From Streptomyces naganishii JCM 4654 (GTDB lineage Bacteria; Actinomycetota; Actinomycetes; Streptomycetales; Streptomycetaceae): a DNA stretch of 64,000 nt. The stretch spans positions 434,001 through 498,000 of the forward strand of contig NZ_BMVF01000003.1 of assembly GCF_014650575.1 (NCBI RefSeq), in the 5' to 3' direction. Shown one piece after another: positions 24,211-32,960 of this stretch. The notes below the pieces were generated by a model. The model was not told the origin of the DNA, made no database searches, and was given only the letters and a program-made list of their open reading frames with translations. Position numbers and translations under genes: made by a program. How positions within the stretch are numbered: position 1 is the stretch's first letter; each line of letters begins with the position of its first letter.

Positions 24211-25220
24211 CCGCGGTACAGATCCTGATCGGCCTGGCGACCCTCGTCGTCAACGGCTTCTTCGTGGGCGCGGAGTTCGCCCTGATCTCCGTGCGCCGCA
24301 GCCAGATCGAACCCTACGCGGAGGCGGGCGACCGGCGTGCGAAAAGCGTGCTGTGGGGCCTGGAGCACGTCTCCGCGCTGCTCGCCGCCGCCCAGCTCGG
24401 CATCACCCTGTGCACGCTGGTGCTCGGCGTGGTCGCCGAACCCGCGATCGCGCACCTGCTGGAGCCGGTGTTCCACGCGGTCGGCATGCCGGCGAGCGCC
24501 GGGCACGCGGTGTCGTTCGTGATCGCGCTGGCGCTGGCGACGTATCTGCACATGCTGCTCGGCGAGATGGTGCCGAAGAACATCTCGCTGGCGGAACCGG
24601 TGCGCAGCGCGCTGCTGCTCGGCCCGCCGCTGGTCGGGCTGTCCCGCGCCCTGCGCCCGGTGATCTTCACGGTCAACGCGTTCGCGAACGGGCTGCTGAA
24701 GCTGTTGCGGGTGGAGGCCAAGAACGAGGTGTCCGCGACCTTCACCGACACGGAGCTGGCCGAGATCGTCAAGGACGCCAGCGAGGCCGGGCTCATCGAC
24801 GACAGGGCGCAGGAGCGGCTGCACGACGCGCTGGAGCTCGGCAGCCGGCCCGTGCGCGACGTGGTGCTCCCGCTGGAGCGGGTCGTCTACGCACGTCTCG
24901 GGGTCACCCCGGAGCAGCTGGAGCGGCTGTCGGCCGACTCCGGCTTCTCCCGCTTCCCCGTGGTCGACGAGGGCCGCCGGATCATCGGCTACCTGCACGT
25001 GAAGGACGCGCTGGACGCCTCCCCGCGCAACGAGCCGTTCCGGCTGCGCGACATGCGGCCCATCGCGCGGGTCCGCGAAGGCACACCGCTGGACGACGTG
25101 CTCACCGCCATGCGCGGCAGCCGCACCCACCTCGCGGCCGTCCTCGGCGCGGACGGCCGGCTGTCGGGCCTGGTCACCATGGAGGACGTGCTGCGAGAGC
25201 TGTTCGGCCAGCCCGTCTGA
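24207..25220 (+). CDS. CNNM-type membrane protein without CorC domain
   Basis: A 337-residue paralogue of the upstream gene. CNNM domain (FFVGAEFALISVRRSQIEPY, LGITLCTLVLGVVAEPA, LGEMVPKNISLAEP) followed by a CBS pair (RDVVLPLERVVYARLG to FSRFPVVDEG, VTMEDVLRELFG). The C-terminal CorC domain found in its partner is absent, not truncated by a frameshift. GTG start inside the upstream stop. The two-gene arrangement is common in actinobacteria and suggests one membrane complex. Confidence 0.92.
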   Translation: MTAVQILIGLATLVVNGFFVGAEFALISVRRSQIEPYAEAGDRRAKSVLWGLEHVSALLAAAQLGITLCTLVLGVVAEPAIAHLLEPVFHAVGMPASAGHAVSFVIALALATYLHMLLGEMVPKNISLAEPVRSALLLGPPLVGLSRALRPVIFTVNAFANGLLKLLRVEAKNEVSATFTDTELAEIVKDASEAGLIDDRAQERLHDALELGSRPVRDVVLPLERVVYARLGVTPEQLERLSADSGFSRFPVVDEGRRIIGYLHVKDALDASPRNEPFRLRDMRPIARVREGTPLDDVLTAMRGSRTHLAAVLGADGRLSGLVTMEDVLRELFGQPV

Positions 25221-25287
25221 CCCGTCGCCCGGGAAGAACCGACCGCTTGGTATGCGAGCGGCCGGGCGGGATACCATCGCTCTCGCC

Positions 25288-26085
25288 ATGCAGACGAATC
25301 CCGCATATTCCAGCCTGGTCGCGGTCGGCGACTCCTTCACCGAGGGCATGTCGGACCTGCTGCCCGACGGCTCCTACCGCGGCTGGGCCGACCTCCTCGC
25401 GGCGCGGATGGCCGCCCGTGAGCCCGGCTTCCGGTACGCCAACCTGGCCGTGCGCGGCAAGCTGATCGGGCAGATCGTCGACGAGCAGGTCGACGTGGCG
25501 GCGGCCATGCGGGCCGACGTGGTCACGCTGGTGGGCGGGCTCAACGACACCCTGCGGCCCAAGTGCGACATGGGCCGGGTCAGGGACCTGCTGACCGAGG
25601 CGGTGGAACGGCTGGCGCCGTCGTGCGAACGGCTCGTGCTCATGCGCAGCCCGGGCCGGCAGGGGCCCGTGCTGGAGCGCTTCCGGCCGCGTATGGAGCA
25701 GCTGTTCGCCTACGTCGACGAGCTGGCCGGGCGGCACGGGGCGACCGTCGTCGACCTGTACGGCGCCCCGTCGCTGGCCGACCCCCGCCTGTGGGACGTG
25801 GACCGCCTGCACCTGACGGCGGAGGGCCACCGCAGGGTCGCGGAGGCGGTGTGGCAGGCCCTCGGGTACGAGCCCGAGGACACCGAGTGGCGTACGCCCA
25901 TGGCCGCGACCGCGCCGCCGAACTGGGTCAGCCGCCGTGTCGCGGACGCCCGCTTCGCCCGGCAGCACCTGCTGCCGTGGATAGGCAGGCGGCTGACCGG
26001 ACGCTCCTCCGGCGACGGCCGCCCGGCCAAGCGGCCCGAACTGCTGCCGTACGGCGACGCCGGTGAGCTCTCCGGGCTCTCGTAG
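25288..26085 (+). CDS. SGNH/GDSL hydrolase
   Basis: A 265-residue SGNH hydrolase. Block I GDSFTEGMSD (catalytic Ser), block II region NLAVRGKLIGQ, block III VGGLNDTLRP (Gly/Asn), and block V DRLHLTAEGHRRVA (Asp-x-x-His). No signal peptide, so it acts in the cytoplasm; substrates are likely ester or acyl groups. C-terminal 40 residues are basic. There is no clear ribosome site before ATG 25288; GATACCAT 10-17 nt upstream could be a -10 box and the mRNA nearly leaderless. Confidence 0.9.
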   Translation: MQTNPAYSSLVAVGDSFTEGMSDLLPDGSYRGWADLLAARMAAREPGFRYANLAVRGKLIGQIVDEQVDVAAAMRADVVTLVGGLNDTLRPKCDMGRVRDLLTEAVERLAPSCERLVLMRSPGRQGPVLERFRPRMEQLFAYVDELAGRHGATVVDLYGAPSLADPRLWDVDRLHLTAEGHRRVAEAVWQALGYEPEDTEWRTPMAATAPPNWVSRRVADARFARQHLLPWIGRRLTGRSSGDGRPAKRPELLPYGDAGELSGLS

Positions 26086-26144
26086 GTTCCGACGAACAAC
26101 CCCGCGGCGCTGGCCTGCACGAATCGCCAGTAAACTCGGTGCAC

Positions 26145-27587
26145 GTGACTGCTGCGCCCGCAAAGCCCCGTATCCCGAACGTCCTCGCCGGACGCTACGC
26201 CTCCGCCGAACTCGCCACGCTCTGGTCGCCCGAGCAGAAGGTGAGGCTGGAGCGGCAGCTCTGGCTCGCCGTGCTGCGCGCCCAGAAGGATCTCGGGATC
26301 GAGGTGCCGGACGCGGCGATCGCCGACTACGAGCGCGTCCTCGACACCGTCGACCTGGCCTCCATCGCCGAGCGCGAGAAGGTCACGCGGCACGACGTGA
26401 AGGCGCGGATCGAGGAGTTCAACGACCTCGCCGGGCACGAGCACGTGCACAAGGGCATGACCTCCCGCGACCTGACGGAGAACGTCGAGCAGCTGCAGAT
26501 CCGGCTCTCGCTGGAGCTGGTGCGCGACCGCACGGTGGCCGTACTGGCCCGCCTGGGCAGGCTCGCCGCCGAGTACGGCGAGCTGGTCATGGCCGGCCGC
26601 TCGCACAACGTGGCCGCGCAGGCCACCACCCTCGGCAAGCGCTTCGCCACCGCGGCCGACGAACTGCTCGTCGCCCACGGCCGGGTGGAGGAGCTGCTGG
26701 GCCGCTACCCGCTGCGCGGCATCAAGGGCCCGGTCGGCACCGCGCAGGACATGCTGGACCTGCTGGGCGGCGACGCCGCGAAGCTCGCCGAGCTGGAGCG
26801 GCGCATCGCCGGTCACCTGGGCTTCTCGCAGGCGTTCACCTCGGTCGGCCAGGTCTACCCGCGCTCCCTGGACTACGAGGTCGTCACCGCGCTGGTGCAG
26901 CTGGCGGCCGCTCCCTCCTCGCTGGCGAAGACGATCCGCCTGATGGCCGGGCACGAGCTGGTCACCGAGGGCTTCAAGCCCGGCCAGGTCGGCTCCTCGG
27001 CCATGCCGCACAAGATGAACACCCGCTCCTGCGAGCGCGTCAACGGCCTGATGGTCATCCTGCGCGGCTACGCCTCCATGACCGGCGAGCTGGCGGGCGA
27101 CCAGTGGAACGAGGGCGACGTGTCCTGCTCGGTGGTGCGCCGGGTCGCGCTGCCGGACGCGTTCTTCGCGCTGGACGGCCTGCTGGAGACGTTCCTGACC
27201 GTTCTCGACGAGTTCGGCGCCTTCCCGGCCGTCATCGCCCGTGAGCTGGACCGCTACCTTCCGTTCCTCGCCACCACCAAGGTGCTGATGGGCGCGGTGC
27301 GGGCAGGGGTCGGCCGCGAGGTCGCCCACGAGGCGATCAAGGAGAACGCCGTCGCCACCGCGCTGGCGATGCGGGAGCGGGGCGCCGAGCGCAACGACCT
27401 GCTCGACAAGCTCGCCGCCGACGATCGCCTCCCCCTCGACGGCGCGCAGCTCCAGGCGCTGATGGCGGACAAGCTGTCCTTCACCGGCGCGGCCGCCGAC
27501 CAGGTCGGCGCGGTCGTCGCGCGCGTCGAGGAGATCGTGAAGCAGCACCCGGAGGCCGCCGCCTACGCTCCCGGGGCGATCCTCTGA
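26145..27587 (+). CDS. purB: adenylosuccinate lyase
   Basis: A 480-residue fumarase/aspartase-superfamily lyase acting twice in purine synthesis (SAICAR and adenylosuccinate). Motifs: HDVKARIEEF, THE-like HKGMTSRDLTEN, GRSHNVAAQATTLGKRFA and the signature GSSAMPHKMNTRSCERV. I pick the GTG at 26145 because TAAACT (26131-26136) lies 8 nt before it, a good -10 for a leaderless transcript; the in-frame GTG at 26139 would be upstream of the expected start site. Followed with no gap by mug. Confidence 0.95.
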   Translation: MTAAPAKPRIPNVLAGRYASAELATLWSPEQKVRLERQLWLAVLRAQKDLGIEVPDAAIADYERVLDTVDLASIAEREKVTRHDVKARIEEFNDLAGHEHVHKGMTSRDLTENVEQLQIRLSLELVRDRTVAVLARLGRLAAEYGELVMAGRSHNVAAQATTLGKRFATAADELLVAHGRVEELLGRYPLRGIKGPVGTAQDMLDLLGGDAAKLAELERRIAGHLGFSQAFTSVGQVYPRSLDYEVVTALVQLAAAPSSLAKTIRLMAGHELVTEGFKPGQVGSSAMPHKMNTRSCERVNGLMVILRGYASMTGELAGDQWNEGDVSCSVVRRVALPDAFFALDGLLETFLTVLDEFGAFPAVIARELDRYLPFLATTKVLMGAVRAGVGREVAHEAIKENAVATALAMRERGAERNDLLDKLAADDRLPLDGAQLQALMADKLSFTGAAADQVGAVVARVEEIVKQHPEAAAYAPGAIL

Positions 27588-27640
27588 CCCGCTTCACCCG
27601 CGCGGAACTCGAGGCCGCCCGCGACCGCCCGATACCGGAC

Positions 27641-28132
27641 GTGGTCGCGGCCGGCCTGCGCGTGCTGTTCTGCGGCATCAACCCCGGTCTGATGTCGGCC
27701 GCCACCGGCCACCACTTCGCCCGCCCCGGCAACCGCTTCTGGCCGGTGCTGCACCGGTCGGGGTTCACGCCCAGGCTGCTCAGGCCGGCGGAGCAGGACG
27801 AGCTCGTGTCGTACGGGCTCGGCATCACGAACGTCGTGGCGCGGCCCACCGCCCGGGCCGACGAGCTGACGCCCGAGGAGTACCGGGAGGGCGGCCGGGC
27901 GCTGGCCCTGAAGGTGGCGCACTGGCGGCCCCGGTGGCTGGCCGTGGTCGGAGTGACCGCGTACCGCGCGGCCTTCGACGACCGCAAGGCTCAGGTCGGG
28001 CCGCAGGAGCGGACGATCGGCGCCACGCGGGTGTGGGTGCTGCCCAACCCGAGCGGGCTGAACGCCCATTGGACGGCCGAGACGATGGCGGAGGAGTTCG
28101 CGCGGCTGCGGGCCGCGGCGGAGGCCGGCTGA
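27641..28132 (+). CDS. mug: G/U mismatch-specific DNA glycosylase
   Basis: A 163-residue uracil-DNA glycosylase of the Mug/TDG family, which removes uracil, thymine or ethenocytosine from mispairs. Motif 1 is FCGINPGLMSAATGHHFARPGNRFW (catalytic Asn in GINPG) and motif 2 is LPNPSGLNAHW. The GTG at 27641 is used here, but it has no ribosome site and coding-like sequence continues upstream (TRFTRAELEAARDRPIPDV) to a CTG at 27584 that overlaps the purB stop as CTGA. The true start may be that CTG. Confidence 0.9.
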   Translation: MVAAGLRVLFCGINPGLMSAATGHHFARPGNRFWPVLHRSGFTPRLLRPAEQDELVSYGLGITNVVARPTARADELTPEEYREGGRALALKVAHWRPRWLAVVGVTAYRAAFDDRKAQVGPQERTIGATRVWVLPNPSGLNAHWTAETMAEEFARLRAAAEAG

Positions 28133-28148
28133 CACGGGCCGCCACTGG

Positions 28149-28304
28149 TCACGGCGGGTCCGGGTCACGGGGGGTCCGGGTCACGGCGGGTCCGGGTCAC
28201 GGCGGGTCCGGGTCACGGCGGGTCCGGGTCACGGGGGGTCCGGGTCACGGGGGGCCGGGTCACGGGGGGTCCGGGTCACGGGGGGTCCGGGTCACGGCGG
28301 GTCC
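28149..28304. repeat. 16-bp tandem repeat, nine full copies plus a partial
   Basis: Unit TCACGGSGGGTCCGGG, starting at 28149 and repeating every 16 bp (one copy, 28245-28259, is 15 bp). The partial tenth copy (28292-28304) supplies the stop codon and last codons of the minus-strand gene that ends at 28292. It fills the whole gap between convergent genes. Confidence 0.95.
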
Positions 28305-28738
28305 ATGTCGGTGACGACCGCGAGGAGTTGTATCTCGTCGGCGCGGTCGCGGTCGGCCACGCCGACCGCCAGCCAGCGGCCCGTCTCGTCCGGCCCCCAC
28401 AGGTTCAGCTCGTCCGTGCGCAGGCTGAGGTCCGACCAGGGCTCGGGTATCGCCTCGCCGCGCGCACGGCGGACTCTGAGCGTGAGCATGCCCCAGGGCT
28501 CCTGCCGCTCGCCCATGCGGGCGTCCAGCGCCTGGGAAAGGGCCTCCTTCAGGGCGTGGAAGTCGTCCGCGGCTCCCGCGCGCCGCTCCGCGCAGTCCAG
28601 CCGCAGACCGTGGCTCGCCTCCAACTCGGCCAGGAAATAGCGGGGTCCGCCCACCACGAGGTCCGACCGGCCGCGCTCCGCCGGGAACTCCCGGGCGCGC
28701 AGCCGGTCGATCACGGCGAGGTACTCGGCGATGTCCAT
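28292..28738 (-). CDS. hypothetical protein, actinobacterial
   Basis: A 148-residue acidic, soluble protein that I do not recognise. It begins MDIAEYLAVIDRLRAREFP and has hydrophilic segments with LTLRVRRARGE and LNLWGPDETGRWLAVGV; no membrane segment or known catalytic motif is visible. Coding bias is clear. An upstream TTG (28768) is possible but lacks a better ribosome site. The last codons (DPP-stop) are supplied by a tandem repeat, so the C-terminus may vary among strains. Confidence 0.6.
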   Translation of the reverse strand: MDIAEYLAVIDRLRAREFPAERGRSDLVVGGPRYFLAELEASHGLRLDCAERRAGAADDFHALKEALSQALDARMGERQEPWGMLTLRVRRARGEAIPEPWSDLSLRTDELNLWGPDETGRWLAVGVADRDRADEIQLLAVVTDMDPP

Positions 28739-28878
28739 GCGTTCCAGTAAACCGGCTGCCACTGACAATTGGCGGTGCGTCAGAACCGGCGCCCCCGGCT
28801 CGCGGTCCCGGCGCTCGCTGTGGTGGGCCGGGCCGAGTACGATCCGCCCAACACGCGCACGAGCTGGGAGGACGGACG

Positions 28879-30036
28879 GTGGGGCGGCTGACCGGCGGGG
28901 ATCCCTCGCTGCTGCGAAGGATCAATTCCGCGGTGGTGCTGCACGCGCTGCGTGCCACGGACTGCGCGACGCTCACGGAGATCACCCGGGTCACCGGACT
29001 GTCCCGGCCGACCGTCGAGGGAGTCGTCGAGGACCTCATCGAAGCCGGCCTCGTCGTCGAACAGGCCGCCGAGGAGGGCGCCGCCCGCCGCCAGGGACGC
29101 CCGGCGCGGCGGTTCCGGTTCCGGGCCGAGGCGGGGCACCTGCTCGGGCTGGAGATCGGCGCGCACCGGGTCGCCGCGCTGCTGGCCGACCTCGACGGCA
29201 AGGTGCTCGGGGCGCAGGCCAGGGAGGTCGACGAGACGGCCGGCGCGGACGAGCGCCTGGAGCGGCTGCGCTCCGCGGTGGCCGAGCTGCTGCGCAGGGC
29301 CGGTGTCGCGCGCGGCTCACTGCGGGCCGTGGGCGTGGGTACGCCGGGGATCGTGCAGGCGGACGGCGTCGTACGGCTGGGCACCGCGCTGCCGGGGTGG
29401 ACCGGGCTGCATCTGGGCGAGCGGCTGAGCCGTTCCTTCAAGTGCCCTGTGCTGGTGGAGAACGACGCCAACGCCGCCGCGGTCGCCGAGCACTGGAAGG
29501 GCGCCGCCACCGAGTCGGACGACGTGGTCTTCGTGCTGGCCGGGCTGAGTCCGGGCGCCGGTTCGCTGATCGGCGGGCGGCTGCACCGCGGGTTCGGCGG
29601 GGCCGCCGGAGAGATCGGGGCGCTGCACCTGCTGGGCCGGGAGGCGACGCCCGAGACACTGCTGTCGACCACGGACCAGCCGCTGCACCCGCTGGACGAG
29701 CAGGCGGTGGCCGAGGTCTTCGCGCTGGCCCGGAAGGGCGACCGGCGTGCCCGCGCGGCGGAGGACCGCTTCATCCAGCGGCTCGTGCACGACGTGGCGG
29801 CGCTGGCACTGGCGCTGGACCCGGAGCTGGTGGTGATCGGCGGCTGGGCGGCCGGTCTGGACGGCGTCCTCGAGCCGCTGCGGCGCGAACTGGCCCGCTA
29901 CTGCCTGCGGCCTCCGCAGGTGACCCTCTCGATGCTCGGTGAGGCGGCCGTGGCGACGGGTGCGCTGCGGCTGGCTCTCGACCACGTCGAGGAGCAGTTG
30001 TTCGCGGTGGAGGGCACGGTGACGGCCCGGCGCTGA
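28879..30036 (+). CDS. ROK family transcriptional regulator
   Basis: A 385-residue ROK protein. Residues about 15-60 are a winged helix (ATLTEITRVTGLSRPTVEGV, IEAGLV). The sugar-kinase-like domain follows: LGLEIGAHRVAALLADLDGK, GVGTPGIV, VLVENDANAAAVAEHW, GFGGAAGEIGALH and VVIGGWAAG. The CxCGxxGC zinc motif of canonical ROK proteins is missing after GEIGALH, and the ATP-binding signature is weak, so it is probably a sugar-sensing repressor without kinase activity. GTG start with GGGAGGAC upstream. Confidence 0.9.
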   Translation: MGRLTGGDPSLLRRINSAVVLHALRATDCATLTEITRVTGLSRPTVEGVVEDLIEAGLVVEQAAEEGAARRQGRPARRFRFRAEAGHLLGLEIGAHRVAALLADLDGKVLGAQAREVDETAGADERLERLRSAVAELLRRAGVARGSLRAVGVGTPGIVQADGVVRLGTALPGWTGLHLGERLSRSFKCPVLVENDANAAAVAEHWKGAATESDDVVFVLAGLSPGAGSLIGGRLHRGFGGAAGEIGALHLLGREATPETLLSTTDQPLHPLDEQAVAEVFALARKGDRRARAAEDRFIQRLVHDVAALALALDPELVVIGGWAAGLDGVLEPLRRELARYCLRPPQVTLSMLGEAAVATGALRLALDHVEEQLFAVEGTVTARR

Positions 30037-30066
30037 GCGCGCCGGGCCGGGGGCGTTGGGCCGCCG

Positions 30067-30130
30067 TCAGGACGCCTGACGCTCGGGCCGGGCCGGGCCG
30101 CCCTCAGGAGGCCTGGCGCTCGGGTCCGTG
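30067..30130. repeat. partial duplication of the end of the GntR gene
   Basis: TCAGGACGCCTGACGCTCGG at 30067-30086 is an imperfect copy of the gene end TCAGGAGGCCTGGCGCTCGG at 30104-30123, 37 bp apart. It looks like a local duplication covering the stop codon. Confidence 0.6.
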
Positions 30131-30865
30131 GTGGATTTCCACGCCGCCCGAGTCGCCGAAGGTGAGCCGGCAGGTGTCCGCGCGGTAGGTGGCGACGGAC
30201 AGGGCGGCGATGCACGACCCGGCGGTGAAGCGGGTGGTGACGACCAGGACGGGGGCGCCGGGCAGCCGGTCCAGCTCCTTGGCGTCGTCCGCGCGGGCGG
30301 AGCCCAGTTCGACGGCGCGCTCCTGGCCGTCGAGTTCGAGTCGCTGGAGTTCGCGCAGCACGGCACGCGCGCGTGCCGGTCCGGAGGGGGCGTCGATCGC
30401 GCTGAGTTCGGGAACGGACGAGGCCGGGATGTAGAGCAGCTCCGCCGCGACCGGCTGGCCGTGGCTGACGCGGGAACGGCGCACGGTGTGCACGGGCTCG
30501 TCGCGGCCCGTACCCAGGGCGTCGGCGACGCTCGCGGGCGGTACGTCCAGCGCGCAGTCCACGGGCTGCCAGGCGTCGCCGGCGGCGCCCGGCCAGGCAT
30601 GCTGCTCGGTGCCCACGGCCACACCCACGCGGGGCGGCGCGACGGTGGTGCCGACGCCGCGGCGGCGCTGGAGCCTGCCTTCCAGCTCCAGCTGCTCCAG
30701 GGCCTGGCGGAGCGTGGCGCGGGCCACGCCGAACCGGGCGGCCAGCTCCCGCTCGTTGGGCAGGATCTCGCCCACCGAGAACTCGGAGTCCAGTGCCTCA
30801 CTGAGCACGGTCTTCAGATGCCAGTACTTGGGCTCCGGCACCGTTTCCAGCTGCGTGGTCCCCAC
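30104..30865 (-). CDS. GntR/HutC family transcriptional regulator
   Basis: A 253-residue regulator. N-terminal winged helix about 10-75 (YWHLKTVLSEALDSEFSVGE, LPNERELAARFGVARATLRQ, LEGRLQRRRGVGTTV). The C-terminal UTRA-type ligand domain spans about 95-245. It has the DasR/HutC layout and nearly the same length as DasR but the sequence differs widely. The convergent ROK regulator at 28.9-30 kb suggests a sugar or amino-sugar theme, though no transporter is adjacent. The promoter region (30890-30950) is unusually AT-rich. Confidence 0.9.
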   Translation of the reverse strand: MGTTQLETVPEPKYWHLKTVLSEALDSEFSVGEILPNERELAARFGVARATLRQALEQLELEGRLQRRRGVGTTVAPPRVGVAVGTEQHAWPGAAGDAWQPVDCALDVPPASVADALGTGRDEPVHTVRRSRVSHGQPVAAELLYIPASSVPELSAIDAPSGPARARAVLRELQRLELDGQERAVELGSARADDAKELDRLPGAPVLVVTTRFTAGSCIAALSVATYRADTCRLTFGDSGGVEIHHGPERQAS

Positions 30866-31115
30866 CCTGTCCTCCGCGATCGCCCTGGTCCGGCGGCGTT
30901 TTAGCGCCCTTGTTTATTAAAGGTTGTTGTACTTATCAGCGACCATAGGGCGGCCCCCACCCTTGGTCAAGACCAATCCTCGAATGCCCGGTCACTCCAC
31001 AGGCGCCTGCCACGCGGCGTTCACGAGGCGTTCGCACGAGGCGGGCCGCGCGGTGAGGCAGGCGGTCGGGCAGGCGGTGTGCGGAGGTTGTGCGGCGGGG
31101 CGTGGAGCGCGCGGC

Positions 31116-31988
31116 TCAGGACGCGGCGAGGGACGTCAGCTTGTCCGGGTTGCGGATGATGTAGACGGCCTGGACGCGCCCGTCGGCGACGTCGAGCTGG
31201 AAGACGCTGTCGGGCAGGCCCGCGGAGAGGACCAGCAGGGCGGGGCCGCCGTTGAGTTCCAGGATGCGGACGGAGGGGTCCGCGACGCCCTTGCGCACCG
31301 CGCCCACGAGGAAGCGGCCCACCTTGTCGGCGGTGCTCAGGATCCGCAGCGGCGCCTTGGCCTTGCCGCCGCTGTCGCCCACCAGGCGGACGTCGGGCGC
31401 CAGCAGTGCCATCAGGCCCTCCAGGTCGCCGTTCGCGGCGGCGGCGAGGAACCGCTCGGTCAGGTCGCGCCGCTGGGCGGGGTCGACCTCGTAGCGCGGC
31501 CGCCGCTCCTCGACGTGCCGGCGGGCGCGTCCGGCCAGCTGGCGCACCGCCGGTTCGCCCCGCTCCAGCATGGCGGCGATCTCGGCGTACGGGTAGCCGA
31601 AGGCCTCCCTGAGCACGAACACGGCGCGCTCCAGCGGGGAGAGCGACTCCAGGACGACGAGCACCGCCAGGGACACCGAGTCGGCGAGCACGGCCTGCTC
31701 CGCCGCGTCCGCGACGGTGCCGGCGACATCGGTGACCAGGGGTTCGGGCAGCCACGGGCCGACGTAGGACTCTCCGCGCGCCTTGATCTGGCGCAGCCTG
31801 TCGATGGCCAGCCGGGTGGTGATGCGCACCAGGTACGCCCGCGGCTCGCGGACGGCGTCGTGGTCGGCGCGCGACCAGCGCAGCCAGGCGTCCTGCACCA
31901 CGTCCTCCGCGTCCGCCACCCGCCCCAGCATGCGGTAGGCGACGCCCATGAGGACGGGTCGGTGCTCCTCGAAGAGGTCGGTCTTCAT
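31116..31988 (-). CDS. ECF41-like sigma factor (SigJ type)
   Basis: A 290-residue ECF sigma factor with the SnoaL-like C-terminal extension of ECF41. Region 2: EEHRPVLMGVAYRMLGRVAD, AEDVVQDAWLRW. Region 4: LSPLERAVFVLREAFGYPYAEIAAML. The extension (about 165-290) includes the conserved GDSGGKAKAP (DGGGK-like) and the terminal NPDKL motif, which control activity in place of an anti-sigma factor. A GTG at 32018 is an alternative start. The usual neighbour, a carboxymuconolactone decarboxylase-like gene, is absent; instead an alpha/beta hydrolase is divergent. A good minus-strand promoter is TTGTCA (32085-32080), 18 nt, TAGCCC. Confidence 0.92.
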   Translation of the reverse strand: MKTDLFEEHRPVLMGVAYRMLGRVADAEDVVQDAWLRWSRADHDAVREPRAYLVRITTRLAIDRLRQIKARGESYVGPWLPEPLVTDVAGTVADAAEQAVLADSVSLAVLVVLESLSPLERAVFVLREAFGYPYAEIAAMLERGEPAVRQLAGRARRHVEERRPRYEVDPAQRRDLTERFLAAAANGDLEGLMALLAPDVRLVGDSGGKAKAPLRILSTADKVGRFLVGAVRKGVADPSVRILELNGGPALLVLSAGLPDSVFQLDVADGRVQAVYIIRNPDKLTSLAAS

Positions 31989-32065
31989 CCCGGTGGTCAC
32001 CGGTCCATCCCAGCCCACGGACCCGGGAGGTGTCCAGACGGAACGTCACACCGGGGGCTACCGGT

Positions 32066-32095
32066 GGGTAGTAATTGCTGACAAGCTGTCTACCC
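32066..32095. promoter_or_regulatory. inverted repeat between the sigma factor and hydrolase genes
   Basis: GGGTAG (32066-32071) and CTACCC (32090-32095) flank an 18-bp centre and overlap the probable sigma-factor promoter. Candidate operator shared by both divergent genes. Confidence 0.35.
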
Positions 32096-32129
32096 GGCGT
32101 CCGTCAGCGATCCCCCGACGAGGAGCACC

Positions 32130-32960
32130 ATGTCCGCCACCGTCTCCTTCAAGGTCCCCACCCCGCACGGCCCGCGGACCGTGACCCTGTCCTACGCGCG
32201 CGTGGGCAGCGGTGAACCGCTGCTCCTGCTGCACGGCATCGGTCACCACCGCCAGGCCTGGGACCCGGTGGTCCATCTGCTGGCGGCCGAGCGGGACGTG
32301 ATCGCCGTCGACCTGCCGGGCTTCGGCGACTCGCCCGCGCTGCCCGACGGGCTTCGCCACGACCTGCCCACGATGAACGCGGCGCTCGGCGCGCTGTGCG
32401 AGGCCGTGGGGATCGAGCGGCCGCACGTGGCGGGCAACTCCCTGGGCGGACTGCTGGCCCTGGAGCTGGGCCGGGAGAAGCTCGTACGGTCCGTCACGGC
32501 CCTGTCCCCCGCCGGGTTCTGGTCGCAGGCCGAGCGGCGGTACGCCTTCGGGGTGCTCCAGGCGATGCGGGCGATCGCCCGGCGCACGCCGCTGCCGCTG
32601 GTCGAGCGGCTGTCGCGCTCCGCGGCCGGCCGGACCGTGCTGACCAGCACCATCTACGCCCGCCCGGGCCGACGCCCACCCGAGGCCGTGGTCGCCGAGA
32701 CGCTCGCCCTCGCGCAGGCCACCGGGTTCGAGGAGACGCTCCGCGCGGGCATCGACGTGCTGTTCACCGACGACGTCTCCGGCATCCCCGTCACGGTGGC
32801 CTGGGGCACCCAGGACCGGCTGCTGGTGCGCAGGCAGGGGGTCAGGGCCAAGCAGATCATCCCTCACGCGCGTCTCGTGCGGCTGCCCGGCTGCGGGCAC
32901 GTCCCGATGAACGACGACCCGGCCCTCGTCGCACGCGTCATCCTCGACGGCAGCCGCTGA
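32130..32960 (+). CDS. alpha/beta-fold hydrolase
   Basis: A 276-residue hydrolase. Oxyanion LLLLHGIGHHRQAWDPV, VDLPGFGDSPAL, nucleophile elbow VAGNSLGGLLALE (Ser), acid in VAWGTQDRLLV, and base in GCGHVPMNDDP (His). No signal peptide. It is divergent from the ECF41-like sigma gene and may be its target, since ECF41 members commonly control an adjacent oxidoreductase or hydrolase. A GAGGAG ribosome site precedes the ATG. Its 3' end overlaps the readthrough tail of the EamA frame on the other strand. Confidence 0.92.
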   Translation: MSATVSFKVPTPHGPRTVTLSYARVGSGEPLLLLHGIGHHRQAWDPVVHLLAAERDVIAVDLPGFGDSPALPDGLRHDLPTMNAALGALCEAVGIERPHVAGNSLGGLLALELGREKLVRSVTALSPAGFWSQAERRYAFGVLQAMRAIARRTPLPLVERLSRSAAGRTVLTSTIYARPGRRPPEAVVAETLALAQATGFEETLRAGIDVLFTDDVSGIPVTVAWGTQDRLLVRRQGVRAKQIIPHARLVRLPGCGHVPMNDDPALVARVILDGSR

